Assembly (NCBI RefSeq): GCF_041200175.1 | Contig: NZ_CP165727.1 | Location: forward strand, 4,839,501-4,903,500 | Direction of reading: 5' to 3' | DNA length: 64,000 nucleotides | From: Streptomyces sp. R33 | Lineage (GTDB): Bacteria > Actinomycetota > Actinomycetes > Streptomycetales > Streptomycetaceae | Shown: positions 15,948-25,638 of the stretch, in pieces | Numbering within the stretch: position 1 is the first letter of the stretch | Layout: each line of letters starts with the position of its first letter | Notes under the pieces: model-generated | What the model was told of the DNA's origin: nothing | The model's input: only the letters and a program-made list of their open reading frames with translations | Database searches by the model: none | Translations under genes and position numbers: made by a program

Positions 15948-17522
15948 ATGAGTGTGGACACCAGAACGTCAGGGTTCGACGACCAGCCCGCGCTGAGCAT
16001 GGTCAAGGTGCCGTGCGATCCCGCACAGGTCATCGTCAACCACGCCAGCTTCCGCGTGCGGCTCGCACCGAGCCCGAGCGCGCGTTCCAAGCCCGCGAAC
16101 GCCCCCGGCCGCGTGCCCGTCCTCGGCGGCGCCGTGGTCGCCGCCGCCGGTGCCGGCCGCCGCCGGGCCCCCGTCGTCTGGAGCGGCAGGTCCGCCCCCG
16201 GCGACACCGCCGCCATGGGCGGACTCATCCAAGCCGTACGCGAACACGGGCGCGGACACGGCGGCCACGACGCATACGACGGCGGCACCACCCAGACCAT
16301 CCCCCGTGTCGACCTCGCCCACGACCTCGCCGACGACACCCTCGCCACGCCGACCGTCATCGGCCAGCGCACCTACGGGGACCCGGACGAGACCCGCCCG
16401 CTGACCCCCGTGCGCGACCTCCCGTACGACACCCGGTACGCGGGCGGCGGCCCCTACGACGGCCAAGGCGGCCAAGGCGGCCACGACGCCCGACCCGGCA
16501 CCGACTCCCGCCGGGCCACCTCCGACACCCGCGGGCAGGCCTCGTACTACCCCGGCCGCCGCATGAACCTCGGCGTCGTCCTCCTCCCGCTGCGCGTCTT
16601 CCTCGGCTTCATCTGCATCTACGCCGGCATGGGCAAGCTGTGCGACCCCGTCTACTTCGACGGCGGCGAACGCGGCTCCATGGTCACCTGGCTCCGCACC
16701 CTCCACCCCTGGGCACTCGCCGAACCCCTGCGCGACTTCGCCCTCGCCCACCCCGTCGGAGCCGGCCTCAGCGTCGCCTTCCTCCAGGTCGTCGTCGGCG
16801 TCCTGACCGTCCTCGGCCTGTGGCAGCGGTTCGCCGCCTGCGTCGGCGCCCTGCTGTCCGCCGCGCTCCTCATGACGGTGAGCTGGAAGACCGTCCCCGC
16901 CTACGACGCCCCCGACATCATCTACCTCGCCGCCTGGAGCCCGCTGATCATCGCCGGCGCCCCCGTCTACTCCCTCGACGGCCGCCTCGCCGGCGAAGCC
17001 TGGCGCACCCTCGGACCCCGCTCCGAGATCTGGCGGCTGCGCCGCCGCGTCCTGCGCCGCGGAACCATCATGGCCACCGTCGTCTGCGGACTCACCCTCC
17101 TCATCGGCTCGCTCCTCGGCGGCGCCGTCCGCTCCACCACCGTGGTCACCGTCCCCGGACCCGGCCAGGCCCCCAGCAACTACCTGCCCGGCTCCCCGCT
17201 CCCGCAGGCCCCCGCCAAGCAGCAGCAACAGCAGCGCCAGCCCGCCTCCCAGCAGCCCTCCAAGCCGGCCGAACCCACCGCCAGCGCCTCGGCGCCCGCC
17301 GCCAAGTCCGGCCGGGGCACCGCCGGTTCCACCACCAAGGAGACCGCCGGCACCGGCTCGCAGTCGCCCACCGCGACCCGCGGCTCCGGCAGCGGCCAGA
17401 GCTCGGGCAGCACGCCCAAGCAGTCCACCCCGAAGCCGCCGTCCTCCACCTCGGGCAGCGGCAGCGGCGGCGGCGACGCGCCGTCCAAGAAGCCCGGCCT
17501 GGTCGGCGGCCTCCTCGGCTGA
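15948..17522 (+). CDS. DoxX family membrane protein with long flexible termini
   Basis: 524 residues. The first 200 are hydrophilic, rich in Gly, Asp, Tyr and His. Four membrane helices follow (about 207-227, 265-285, 290-310 and 320-345) in the DoxX pattern with GMGKL after helix 1. Another helix lies near 375-395. The remaining 120 residues are a Gln/Pro/Ser/Gly-rich low-complexity tail, including a five-Gln run. DoxX proteins take part in thiol/quinone redox and envelope homeostasis; a specific role here is not established. A terminator follows at once. Confidence 0.82.
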   Translation: MSVDTRTSGFDDQPALSMVKVPCDPAQVIVNHASFRVRLAPSPSARSKPANAPGRVPVLGGAVVAAAGAGRRRAPVVWSGRSAPGDTAAMGGLIQAVREHGRGHGGHDAYDGGTTQTIPRVDLAHDLADDTLATPTVIGQRTYGDPDETRPLTPVRDLPYDTRYAGGGPYDGQGGQGGHDARPGTDSRRATSDTRGQASYYPGRRMNLGVVLLPLRVFLGFICIYAGMGKLCDPVYFDGGERGSMVTWLRTLHPWALAEPLRDFALAHPVGAGLSVAFLQVVVGVLTVLGLWQRFAACVGALLSAALLMTVSWKTVPAYDAPDIIYLAAWSPLIIAGAPVYSLDGRLAGEAWRTLGPRSEIWRLRRRVLRRGTIMATVVCGLTLLIGSLLGGAVRSTTVVTVPGPGQAPSNYLPGSPLPQAPAKQQQQQRQPASQQPSKPAEPTASASAPAAKSGRGTAGSTTKETAGTGSQSPTATRGSGSGQSSGSTPKQSTPKPPSSTSGSGSGGGDAPSKKPGLVGGLLG

Positions 17523-17544
17523 CGGCGGGACGCGACGAAACGAA

Positions 17545-17581
17545 GCCGGGGCCGGCGCGCACACAGCGCGCCGGCCCCGGC
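17545..17581. terminator. Bidirectional terminator, 16-bp perfect stem
   Basis: gccggggccggcgcgc pairs with 17566-17581 around acaca. It is placed between the convergent DoxX-like and nucleotidyltransferase genes (stops 17522 and 17604). Confidence 0.9.
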
Positions 17582-17603
17582 CTCGTACGGTACGCGCAGG
17601 GCC

Positions 17604-18383
17604 TCAGGAGCCGCTCTGCGCGGCCAACTCCCGTGCCGCCTCGGTCAGGTCCTTCACCGTGTCGATCGCCCGCCAGTAGGCCCCCTGGGGCAGCGGAAAG
17701 CCCGCAAGCCGCCGCTCGCGGGCCAGCCGCGGGAACGTCGTACGCTCGTGATCACCCAAGTCCGGCAGCAGCGCCGCGAATTCGGCACCGAAGACGTACA
17801 CGCCCGCATTGATCAGATACGGCGACGGCGGCGACTCGATGAAGTCCAGGACCTGCCCGAACTCGTTGGTCTCCACCGCCCCCCACGGAATCCGCGGCCG
17901 CGCCAGCGCCAGCGTCGCCGTCGCCCCCCGCTCCGCATGGAACGCCGCCATCTCGCGCAGCGAGAACCGCGTCCAGATGTCCCCGTTCGTCGCGTACCAG
18001 GCCCGGTCCGGATGCGGCAGGTGCCGGGCCGCGTACTTCAGCCCGCCGCCCCGCCCCAGCGGCTCCTCCTCCACCACCGTCGTCACCCTCAGCGGCAGGT
18101 CGGCCTTGGCCAGCCAGCCCTGCAGCACCTCCGCGAGATGCCCGCACGACACCACGGCGTCCGTCACCCCCTCCGCCGCCAGCCACGCCAGCTGATGCCC
18201 GATGATCGGCACCCCGGTCCCCGGGATCTCCACCATCGGCTTCGGCCGGTCGTCCGTATACGGACGCAGCCGCGAACCCTGGCCACCCGCCAACACGACC
18301 GCCTGAGCGGGCGCCTGAGCGAGGGAGGCCGGGAACGCGGCCGCGGAAACGGAGGAGCGGGACACGGGAGGTACGTCGGTCAT
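17604..18383 (-). CDS. Sugar-phosphate nucleotidyltransferase (NTP transferase)
   Basis: 259 residues from ATG 18383 (the open frame continues upstream without a ribosome site). VVLAGGQGSRLRPYTDDRPKPM is the nucleotide-binding signature of the GlmU/RmlA/GalU group, with the catalytic Lys in RPKPM. NGDIWTRF is the metal-binding acidic motif. It lacks the left-handed helix acetyltransferase domain. Such single-domain enzymes activate a sugar-1-phosphate for glycan or secondary metabolite synthesis; the sugar cannot be told. It is 47 bp downstream of a secreted protein gene on the same strand. Confidence 0.88.
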   Translation of the reverse strand: MTDVPPVSRSSVSAAAFPASLAQAPAQAVVLAGGQGSRLRPYTDDRPKPMVEIPGTGVPIIGHQLAWLAAEGVTDAVVSCGHLAEVLQGWLAKADLPLRVTTVVEEEPLGRGGGLKYAARHLPHPDRAWYATNGDIWTRFSLREMAAFHAERGATATLALARPRIPWGAVETNEFGQVLDFIESPPSPYLINAGVYVFGAEFAALLPDLGDHERTTFPRLARERRLAGFPLPQGAYWRAIDTVKDLTEAARELAAQSGS

Positions 18384-18430
18384 GGCCGTCAGGGTAGAGG
18401 CCCAGACCCGGAGGAGTACGGCGACGCCCG

Positions 18431-18844
18431 TCAGCCCATGGAGGCGACACCGGTCGCGTACGAGGTGTCGCACACGGGCCGCGCGAAGGACTGCGCCTTC
18501 GTCGGACCGTACGCATCCACCGCAGCCCGCCCCAGCGCCCGCGCGATCCCCACGCAGTGCTCGGCCAGCGACGGCCGCCGGTCCACCTCCCGCTGGAGGT
18601 GCGTCAGTACGTCACCCGGCGTCTCGCCCTGCTGCAGCTCGCTCAGCAGCTTGTCGCGCAGCACGTCCTGCGCGGCGCGCGGCTTCGCGGGGACGGAGAC
18701 GTCCTCGGCGGAGGCGGTCAGGATCTGGGAAGGGGTGTTGTCCGCCCAGGGGACCATGGTGACCGCGAGGGTCCCGGACAGGACCAGGACGACGGGCAGG
18801 ACCAGGGCGAGGGATCGGCCGATACGGCGGGCAGTGTGGGTCAC
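18431..18844 (-). CDS. Secreted or membrane-anchored hypothetical protein
   Basis: 137 residues. A single N-terminal hydrophobic segment (about 10-32) follows RRIGRS and could be a signal anchor. The exported part has Lys/Arg and Glu-rich helices (AAQDVLRDKLLSELQQGE) and two Cys near residues 95 and 123 that could pair. No family is recognised. It lies immediately upstream of the nucleotidyltransferase. Confidence 0.75.
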   Translation of the reverse strand: MTHTARRIGRSLALVLPVVLVLSGTLAVTMVPWADNTPSQILTASAEDVSVPAKPRAAQDVLRDKLLSELQQGETPGDVLTHLQREVDRRPSLAEHCVGIARALGRAAVDAYGPTKAQSFARPVCDTSYATGVASMG

Positions 18845-18970
18845 GAGGGCGAGAGTAGCGCTCGGTGAAGATTTGGCGACATTTAGTCACCCGGTCGGGG
18901 GATGGTTCGACGTGGCTTTTCGAATTAAGGGTTGACGAGTGGGCCCGAATGGGCCGGTCTGCCCCGGATG

Positions 18971-19008
18971 GCGAACAGGGGCGCCCCGGGAGGGAGCGCC
19001 CCTGTCGC
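18971..19008 (-). terminator. Terminator after msiK
   Basis: gcgaacaggggcgc pairs with gcgcccctgtcgc (one bulged A) across an 11-base loop, just past the msiK stop at 19026. Confidence 0.75.
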
Positions 19009-19025
19009 CTTGCTCGTCCGGGGTG

Positions 19026-20114
<1,089 letters not shown>

Positions 20115-20162
20115 GGTGATGAATCCCTTCTACCGGCAGGAACGTGCCGGACGATCCGAGTG

Positions 20163-20178
20163 GAAGGTCTAGTCCAGT
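20163..20178 (-). promoter_or_regulatory. DasR-like responsive element (dre) upstream of msiK
   Basis: Read on the minus strand the core is TGGACTAGACCT, a near match to the GntR-family DasR consensus AGTGGTCTAGACCACT (12 of 16 by eye). The same 12-mer occurs upstream of nagK and of cutC in this window. It sits 49-64 bp before the msiK ATG. Confidence 0.72.
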
Positions 20179-20221
20179 AACCAGGACTCCGCCCGACGCT
20201 ACCGGCCCACTCCCTCCCTGT

Positions 20222-20407
20222 CAGCACCCCCAGGGCCGTGACTTCGAACTCTGTGCGATCTGTCGGACCCGACTGCTCGGCGTCCTCCCCGGACTGGACC
20301 TGGCCCAGGTGGCAACGATGCTGAGCCGCACCGGCTACCCGGCTGACCCGGTTGACGCCAGCCGCACTTTTGACCTCCGGAGCCGCGGCAGAGCGCTTGC
20401 CTTTTGA
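20222..20407 (+). other. Possible gene remnant flanking the TnpB end
   Basis: This is the plausible part of an open frame (stop at 20407) without its own start. It encodes a Cys/His cluster (CQHPQGRDFELCAIC) and a helix-like stretch (LGVLPGLDLAQVATMLSRTG). Codon third positions are less GC-biased than in neighbours. It ends 5 bp before the predicted right end of the tnpB element. It may be a decayed accessory gene or chance; no homology is recognised. Confidence 0.3.
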
Positions 20408-20411
20408 CCCT

Positions 20412-20600
20412 GATTCCTGCTTCGCCGTCCGTTGCCGCCCGGCACGGCCCTCAAGGCCGCACCGGACGGTCTGACACGAACTCCACAGGCGAGAAGACCG
20501 ACGGCCCGTCGGCCCGTACTCCTGCGCGGCCTACGCGGCCACGACGCACCCCGGCAGTTCCGACGCCCTGATCACCGTTGGCGTTGCCCGCCCCGGCGGC
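20412..20600 (-). ncRNA. Predicted omega-RNA (reRNA) region at the 3' end of tnpB
   Basis: TnpB-associated guide RNAs derive from the 3' end of tnpB through the element right end. Here the sequence past the tnpB stop is GC-rich and palindromic and ends with gcaggaatc (complement of 20412-20420), which I recall as a typical right-end motif of streptomycete tnpB elements. The guide would be the bases just beyond it, read from 20411 downward (agggtcaaaaggcaagcg). The 5' limit is arbitrary. Boundaries are inferred. Confidence 0.5.
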
Positions 20601-21931
20601 AGTGCCATGGCCACCAACCAGTACAGCCGTAGACCTTCGTCCCGGAGATTCACCGCGGCGTTCGCATCACGGTCGTGTACCGCCCCGCATTCCCGGCAGG
20701 TCCAAGACCGGATCGACACGTCGAGCCGCTCCCCCTTCGCGTGACAAGAAGAACAGCGGCGCGTCGACGGGAAGAACCGGTCCACGATCACCAGCGTGCG
20801 GCCGTACCACTCGCACTTGTAGCGCAGCATGCGCAGCAACTGGCCCCAGGCGGCGTCGCTGATCGACTGGTTGAGTTTCGCCTTCCGTCGACGCCCGGCC
20901 CCCGAGGGGGACCGCAGCAGATTCGCGACCGCCAGATCCTCCACCGCGAGCACTTGGTTCTCGCGCACGAGGCGGGTGGTGAGCTGGTCGAGTCCGTCCT
21001 TGCGGACGTCAGTGATCAAGGCGTACAGCCGGGCGATCTTCTCGCGGACCTTGGCGCGATTGCTCGATCCCTTCTGTTTGCGGTGCAGCTCCTTCTGGAG
21101 CCGCGCCAGCTTCTTCTCGTACTTCTTCAGCAGCCGGGGGTGTTCCACGGTGCTGCCGTCGTCCGTGGTCACGAGGGCGGCCAGACCGAGATCCAGGCCG
21201 ACGGCCTTGGGAGCACTGGAACCGGTGACGAACGCGGCGGGCAGGGGGGCGATCCGCTCCTCCACGAGGACGTACAGGAAGAACCGGCCCGCCCGGTCGC
21301 GGTTGACCGTCAGCTTCACCGGTAGCACTCCGGCCGGCAGCGGACGGGACCAGCGCACGTCCAGTGGGTCGGTCTGCTTGGCCAGGGAGATGAGCCCGGT
21401 ACCCGGCCGCTCCGGATCCTCCCGCCAGCGGAACCCGGTGCGGACGTACGTCGCCGAATCCCGGGACCGGTGCTTGCGCTTCGGCTTCGGGTACTTGGCC
21501 GTTCCCTTGAAGAAGCGGGCGAAGGCGGCGTCGAGGTGGCGCAGTGACTGCTGGAGCACGGTCGAGGACACGGCCTGCAGCCACGAGGTCTCCCTGGCCT
21601 GCCGCCAACCCGTCAGTGCGCGGGAGGTCTCGGCGAACCCGACGGACACGTGATGGTCGCGCCAGGCGTTTGCCCGCAGTGCGAGGCCCTCGTTGTAGAC
21701 CCACCGGCAGGCGCCGAACGTCTGCACCAGTTGATGGGCTTGCACGCCGGTCGGGTAGAAGCGGTAGCGGTACACCCGCTGCTGCGTCCCCGGTTCCTTC
21801 GCCCGGCTCGTGAGCGGCTTGGCAGCGCGTTCCCGGTGCTTGCGCTGGTCGGGGATGCCGAGGACCTCGCGCTTGACGCGCTTGGCCTCCGCGCCTATGA
21901 CGCGGGTCTCCTGCTCGGTGGCTTCGGCCAC
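20531..21931 (-). CDS. tnpB: TnpB RNA-guided nuclease / IS200-IS605 family OrfB transposase-associated protein
   Basis: 466 residues in the frame from ATG 21931. The core starts at YRYRFYPT (about 54), so a GTG at 21775 is an alternative start and residues 1-52 may be an extension. The RuvC-like triad is intact: Asp247 (GLDLGL), Glu331 (LAVEDL) and Asp422 (HDRDANAAVN). The zinc finger has Cys393, 396, 412 and 415. There is no tnpA partner nearby, so this is an IS1341-type solitary TnpB. It lies between msiK and tRNA-Thr. Confidence 0.93.
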   Translation of the reverse strand: MAEATEQETRVIGAEAKRVKREVLGIPDQRKHRERAAKPLTSRAKEPGTQQRVYRYRFYPTGVQAHQLVQTFGACRWVYNEGLALRANAWRDHHVSVGFAETSRALTGWRQARETSWLQAVSSTVLQQSLRHLDAAFARFFKGTAKYPKPKRKHRSRDSATYVRTGFRWREDPERPGTGLISLAKQTDPLDVRWSRPLPAGVLPVKLTVNRDRAGRFFLYVLVEERIAPLPAAFVTGSSAPKAVGLDLGLAALVTTDDGSTVEHPRLLKKYEKKLARLQKELHRKQKGSSNRAKVREKIARLYALITDVRKDGLDQLTTRLVRENQVLAVEDLAVANLLRSPSGAGRRRKAKLNQSISDAAWGQLLRMLRYKCEWYGRTLVIVDRFFPSTRRCSSCHAKGERLDVSIRSWTCRECGAVHDRDANAAVNLRDEGLRLYWLVAMALPPGRATPTVIRASELPGCVVAA

Positions 21932-22091
21932 GGTCCCTCCCCAGCCCTACGGTCCGATAGTCGGACGTGCACTCCAGTACGGATAACGAACGCGAGGGCG
22001 AGGGGTTACGTAGGCCGGAAAGCTCTTCGCGGAGAAGTCGGCTCGCTGTGTAAAGTGAAGGCGATTCTGTGCGCTGTGCAGTGTCATATGT

Positions 22092-22166
22092 GCCCCCTTA
22101 GCTCAGCCCGGCCAGAGCACCCCACTTGTAATGGGAAGGTCGTCGGTTCGAATCCGACAGGGGGCC
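22092..22166 (+). tRNA. tRNA-Thr (anticodon TGT)
   Basis: The cloverleaf folds by hand: acceptor gccccct/agggggc, D-arm gctc/gagc, anticodon loop cttgtaa giving TGT, T-arm gtcgg/ccgac with ttcgaat. The top anticodon-stem pair is C-A instead of Watson-Crick. The base after the acceptor is C, and cca follows at 22167-22169, so CCA appears encoded. Confidence 0.93.
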
Positions 22167-22210
22167 CCATCCCAGGTCAGAGACTTGCCGGCCCAGGGGA
22201 TTCGTACAGA

Positions 22211-22248
22211 AGCGGAAGGCTCCGGATGATCATCCGGAGCCTTCCGCT
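22211..22248. terminator. 38-bp perfect palindrome, bidirectional terminator
   Basis: agcggaaggctccggatga and its exact complement abut with no spacer, followed by tttg on the plus strand. It serves tRNA-Thr and the convergent FAD oxidoreductase gene (stop 22255). Confidence 0.88.
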
Positions 22249-22254
22249 TTGTCG

Positions 22255-23634
22255 TCAGTGGCGGCCCGAGATGCGGTTCGCCAGGCGGGCCAAGGGGGTT
22301 GTGGTCGGGGTGTGGGTCGCGGATTCGTGGCGGTCCGCCTCGCGGTAGGCCGCGTAGAGGGCCTGGACGCCGAGCCAGCGGAAGGGTTCCGGCTCCCAGC
22401 GGCGGACGCGGTGGTTGACCCAGGGGAGGGTGGTCAGGTCCGAGGGTTCGCCCAGGACCAGGTCGCGCAGGGTGCGGGCCGCGAGGTTCGACGTGGCCAC
22501 GCCCGAACCCACGTAGCCGCCGGCCCAGCCGAGGCCCGTCGTGCGGTCCAGGGTGACCGTGGCGCACCAGTCGCGGGGGACGCCGAGGACGCCCGACCAG
22601 GCGTGGGCGATCTCCACTCCCGTGAGGACCGGGAAGAAGGACGTCAGGAGCGCGGTCAGGGAGTCGATCGTCGACTGCTGGGTGGCGCCGTCGGTGTCCG
22701 TGCGCGAGCCGAAGCGGTACGGGACGCCGCGGCCGCCGATCGCGATGCGGTCGTCCGCGGTGCGCTGGGCGTACATGTAGGCGTGGGCCATGTCGCCGAG
22801 GGTGCAGGCGTCCGACCAGCCGATGCGGGACCAGACCTCGGGCGGCAGCGGGGCCGTCGCGATCATCGACGAGTTCATCGGGAGCCAGGAGCGCTTCTGG
22901 CCCTTGAGGGCTGCGGTGAAGCCCTCGGTGCAGCGCAGGACGTAGGGGGCGCGGACGGTGCCGTACGGGGTGATGGCCTGCCGGGGGGCGATCTCGGTGA
23001 CGGGCGTGGATTCGTGGATGACCACGCCGAGGCGTTCGCAGGCGGCGGCCAGGCCCTTGACGAGCTTGAGGGGGTGGATGCGGGCGCCGTGCGGGGTCCA
23101 GCTGGAGCCGACGGCGTCGGCGATGTCGATGCGGGCGCGGGTGTCGGTGGCGTCGTAGAGCTCGCGGTCGGTCTCGCCGAAGGCGAGTTCGGCGGCGTGG
23201 AAGGCCTTGAGGCGGTGGAGCTGGGCGGGGGTGCGGGCTACTTCGAGGACGCCGCCGCGGTGGATGTCGGCGTCGATGGATTCTTTGGCGGCGGTGTCGA
23301 TGACTTCGGTGACGGTGTCGTTCATGGCCTGCTGGAGGCGGAGCGCGGCCTGGTGGCCGTGGAGTTCGGCGTAGCGGTCGCGGCCGGCGATGCCGTTGTA
23401 GAGCCAGCCGCCGTTGCGGCCGGAGGCTCCGTAGCCGCAGAACTTCTGCTCGAGGACGGTGACGCGGAGGTCGGGGGCGGCGGTCTTGAGGTAGTACGCG
23501 GTCCACAGGCCGGTGTAGCCGCCGCCGACGATGACGACGTCGGCCGTGGCGTGGCCGGTGAGGGGGGCGCGGGGTGGCTGGGGGGTCTGCTGGTCCGTCG
23601 CGTACCAGTAGGAGATGCCGCCGTTGATCGTCAT
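22255..23634 (-). CDS. FAD-dependent oxidoreductase (DadA / gamma-glutamylputrescine oxidase type)
   Basis: 459 residues. ADVVIVGGGYTGLWTAYYL (about 31-49) is the FAD-binding Rossmann motif, then GYGASGRNGGW, typical of the DAO family acting on amines and N-methyl amino acids. It is closest in style to PuuB/YgaF-like gamma-glutamylputrescine oxidases. The next gene, divergent, is a polyamine-type acetyltransferase, which fits amine metabolism, but the substrate is not proven. It ends at a long palindromic terminator. Confidence 0.88.
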   Translation of the reverse strand: MTINGGISYWYATDQQTPQPPRAPLTGHATADVVIVGGGYTGLWTAYYLKTAAPDLRVTVLEQKFCGYGASGRNGGWLYNGIAGRDRYAELHGHQAALRLQQAMNDTVTEVIDTAAKESIDADIHRGGVLEVARTPAQLHRLKAFHAAELAFGETDRELYDATDTRARIDIADAVGSSWTPHGARIHPLKLVKGLAAACERLGVVIHESTPVTEIAPRQAITPYGTVRAPYVLRCTEGFTAALKGQKRSWLPMNSSMIATAPLPPEVWSRIGWSDACTLGDMAHAYMYAQRTADDRIAIGGRGVPYRFGSRTDTDGATQQSTIDSLTALLTSFFPVLTGVEIAHAWSGVLGVPRDWCATVTLDRTTGLGWAGGYVGSGVATSNLAARTLRDLVLGEPSDLTTLPWVNHRVRRWEPEPFRWLGVQALYAAYREADRHESATHTPTTTPLARLANRISGRH

Positions 23635-23785
23635 GGGGAGTTGGTACAGGGCGTGCCGGAGGGGTGTCCAGGTACCGGATGTCGGGTTTTGGGGCGGGGG
23701 AGGTGGCCGTTTGGCTGATGTGGCGGGGGCGGGGGCTCTGCTGGGCCGGCGGTGAGGGGTGGTTCGGGCCTTCTAGGCTGACGGC

Positions 23786-24265
23786 ATGATCCGTAGCGCT
23801 GTTGTCGAAGACGTGCCCGTCATCCACGCCATGATCCGGGAGCTGGCGGAGTACGAGAAGGCGCCGCACGAGGCGCGGGCCACGCAGGAGCAGTTGCGGG
23901 AGGCGCTGTTCGGGGCGCGGCCCGCGGCGTTCGCGCACATCGCGGAGACGGAGGACGGGGAGGCCGTCGGGTTCGCGGTGTGGTTCCTGAACTTCTCGAC
24001 GTGGCGCGGGGTGCACGGGATCTACCTGGAGGACCTGTACGTGCGGCCGGGCGTGCGCGGTGGCGGGCACGGGAAGGCGCTGCTGGCGGAGCTGGCGCGG
24101 ATCTGTGTGGAGCGCGGGTACGAGCGGCTCGAGTGGGCGGTGTTGAAGTGGAACGAGCCGACGATCGCGTTCTACGAGGCCTTGGGTGCGCGGCCGCAGG
24201 ACGAGTGGTCGGTGTACCGGCTGACGGACGAGTCGTTGAGGAAGCTGGGCTCGGCGCAGGGCTGA
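23786..24265 (+). CDS. GNAT N-acetyltransferase (diamine/SSAT-like)
   Basis: 159 residues with the GNAT fold. EDLYVRPGVRGGGHGKALL holds the acetyl-CoA pyrophosphate loop (R/Q-x-x-G-x-G/A). WAVLKWNEPTIAFYEALGA is the C-terminal signature of the spermidine/spermine and thialysine acetyltransferase branch. Acceptor assignment is by family resemblance only. It is divergent from the FAD amine oxidase. Confidence 0.87.
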   Translation: MIRSAVVEDVPVIHAMIRELAEYEKAPHEARATQEQLREALFGARPAAFAHIAETEDGEAVGFAVWFLNFSTWRGVHGIYLEDLYVRPGVRGGGHGKALLAELARICVERGYERLEWAVLKWNEPTIAFYEALGARPQDEWSVYRLTDESLRKLGSAQG

Positions 24266-24308
24266 GGCGGCTGCGCCGAGCCGGTGGTGTTGGTGTGCCG
24301 GTGCGCCG

Positions 24309-24812
24309 TCAGCCGGTGATCCTGGCGGTGAACGCGTCGAGGTTGGTGCGGGCGCGGTCGATCTTCTCGGGGAGGGTGAGGGTCTCCTCGTAGCGGCCGG
24401 CGCGCAGCTTGGGCTGTCGCTTGCCCCGGATGTAGAGGGAGCAGGCGAGGTCGGCGCAGACGTAGATGCCGACGGTGTTGCCCTCGCGGCCGCGGGCCCC
24501 GGCGAGGGGGGCGACGAGGAGGGAGACGCCGGAGGCGGCGTGGCCGGTGAGGCAGATCTGGCAGACGCTGGACTTGAGGGCGCTCGTGCGGCTGGTGCCG
24601 GGGACGCGCAGGGTGATGCCGACGGGGGAGCCGTCGGTGTCCTGGCGCACGAGGTGGGCGCGGAGCGGGGCGCCGGGGTCCACCCAGCCGAGGAAGTCGA
24701 GTTCTTCCCAGGGGAGTTCGCCGAAGTCCAGGGGGAGTCTGAGGCGGGCTGCCTCGCCCTTGGTGCAGTTCACGAAGGACGAACGGATCTGTTTCTCGGT
24801 GAGCGGGTCCAC
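24309..24812 (-). CDS. FBP (fibronectin-binding/EF-G-binding-type) domain protein
   Basis: 167 residues from GTG 24812 (VDPLTEKQIRSSFVNC), the usual N-terminus of streptomycete members; an in-frame ATG at 24935 would overlap the divergent gene. It contains the C-terminal treble-clef zinc site: CQIC near 90 and a second pair of Cys in VCADLACSLYIRGKR. Related FusB/FusC-type proteins bind elongation factor G and rescue it from fusidic acid, so a ribosome-associated role is possible but untested here. Confidence 0.8.
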   Translation of the reverse strand: MDPLTEKQIRSSFVNCTKGEAARLRLPLDFGELPWEELDFLGWVDPGAPLRAHLVRQDTDGSPVGITLRVPGTSRTSALKSSVCQICLTGHAASGVSLLVAPLAGARGREGNTVGIYVCADLACSLYIRGKRQPKLRAGRYEETLTLPEKIDRARTNLDAFTARITG

Positions 24813-24924
24813 GTCGGGGGACGGTACGTGGTGGGGGTACGGGCTGCTGTCATCCGGTATTACCGGCGGGTCGGGGCTCGAGGCGCCGGCTGCCGTTGTC
24901 AGTGGGGCGGGGGACGATGGGGGG

Positions 24925-25608
24925 ATGGCGCGCAAGGGGCAGCAGGGGCAGCGGGAGACGGTGATGGCGGCGCGGCGGCCGGAGGTGCGGCTGCCGGAGC
25001 TGAGTGCGTGGGCGGGCGGTGAGCTGGAGCCGGACGGGGACTACGACGGGCTGGAGTTCGCGGACCTGGACCTGGGCGGGCAGGAGGGCATCGGGGCCCG
25101 GTTCATGGACTGCGCGCTGCGGCGGTGCGCGCTGGACGAGACGGGGCTGGCGAAGGCGCGGATCCTGGACTCGGTGCTGGAGGGCGTCCGGGGGGTGGGG
25201 ACGGACCTGTCGGGGGCCTCGCTGCGGGACGTGGAGCTGGTGGAGGCGCGTCTGGGTGGCGTGCAGCTGCACGGTGCGGTGCTGGAGCGGGTGGTGGTCC
25301 GCGGGGGCAAGATCGACTACCTGAACCTGCGGAAGGCGCGGCTCAAGGACGTGGTGTTCGAGGGGTGTGTGCTGGTGGAGGCGGACTTCGGAGGTGCGGT
25401 GCTGGAGCGGGTGGAGTTCCGCGGGTGTGCGCTGCGGGGGGTGGATTTCACCGGGGCGCGGATGGCGGACGTGGATCTGCGGGGGGCCGCGGAGCTGGAC
25501 ATTGCGCGGGGGGTGGATGCGCTGTCCGGGGCGGTGATCAGCCCGTCCCAGCTCCTCGACCTGGCCCCGGCGCTGGCTGCGCAGCTGGGCCTGCGCGTCG
25601 TGTCGTAG
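24925..25608 (+). CDS. Pentapeptide repeat protein
   Basis: 227 residues from ATG 24925. From about residue 45 to 200 the chain follows the A(D/N)LXX pattern (LSGASLRDVELVEARLGG, then VDFTGARMADVDLRGA), giving a right-handed quadrilateral beta-helix. Such proteins include DNA-mimic protectors of gyrase (Qnr/MfpA), but most have unknown roles. It has no signal peptide. It is divergent from the FBP gene and convergent with the next hypothetical. Confidence 0.88.
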   Translation: MARKGQQGQRETVMAARRPEVRLPELSAWAGGELEPDGDYDGLEFADLDLGGQEGIGARFMDCALRRCALDETGLAKARILDSVLEGVRGVGTDLSGASLRDVELVEARLGGVQLHGAVLERVVVRGGKIDYLNLRKARLKDVVFEGCVLVEADFGGAVLERVEFRGCALRGVDFTGARMADVDLRGAAELDIARGVDALSGAVISPSQLLDLAPALAAQLGLRVVS

Positions 25609-25638
25609 TCCCCTGTCGGGGGCTGCTCCCGGCCAGGG

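Noticed and set aside
20531..22091. Complete IS605 element with TnpA and clear left end
   Set aside because: No TnpA frame is present on either strand, and the left end could not be fixed; only a small hairpin (21953-21967) is visible there.
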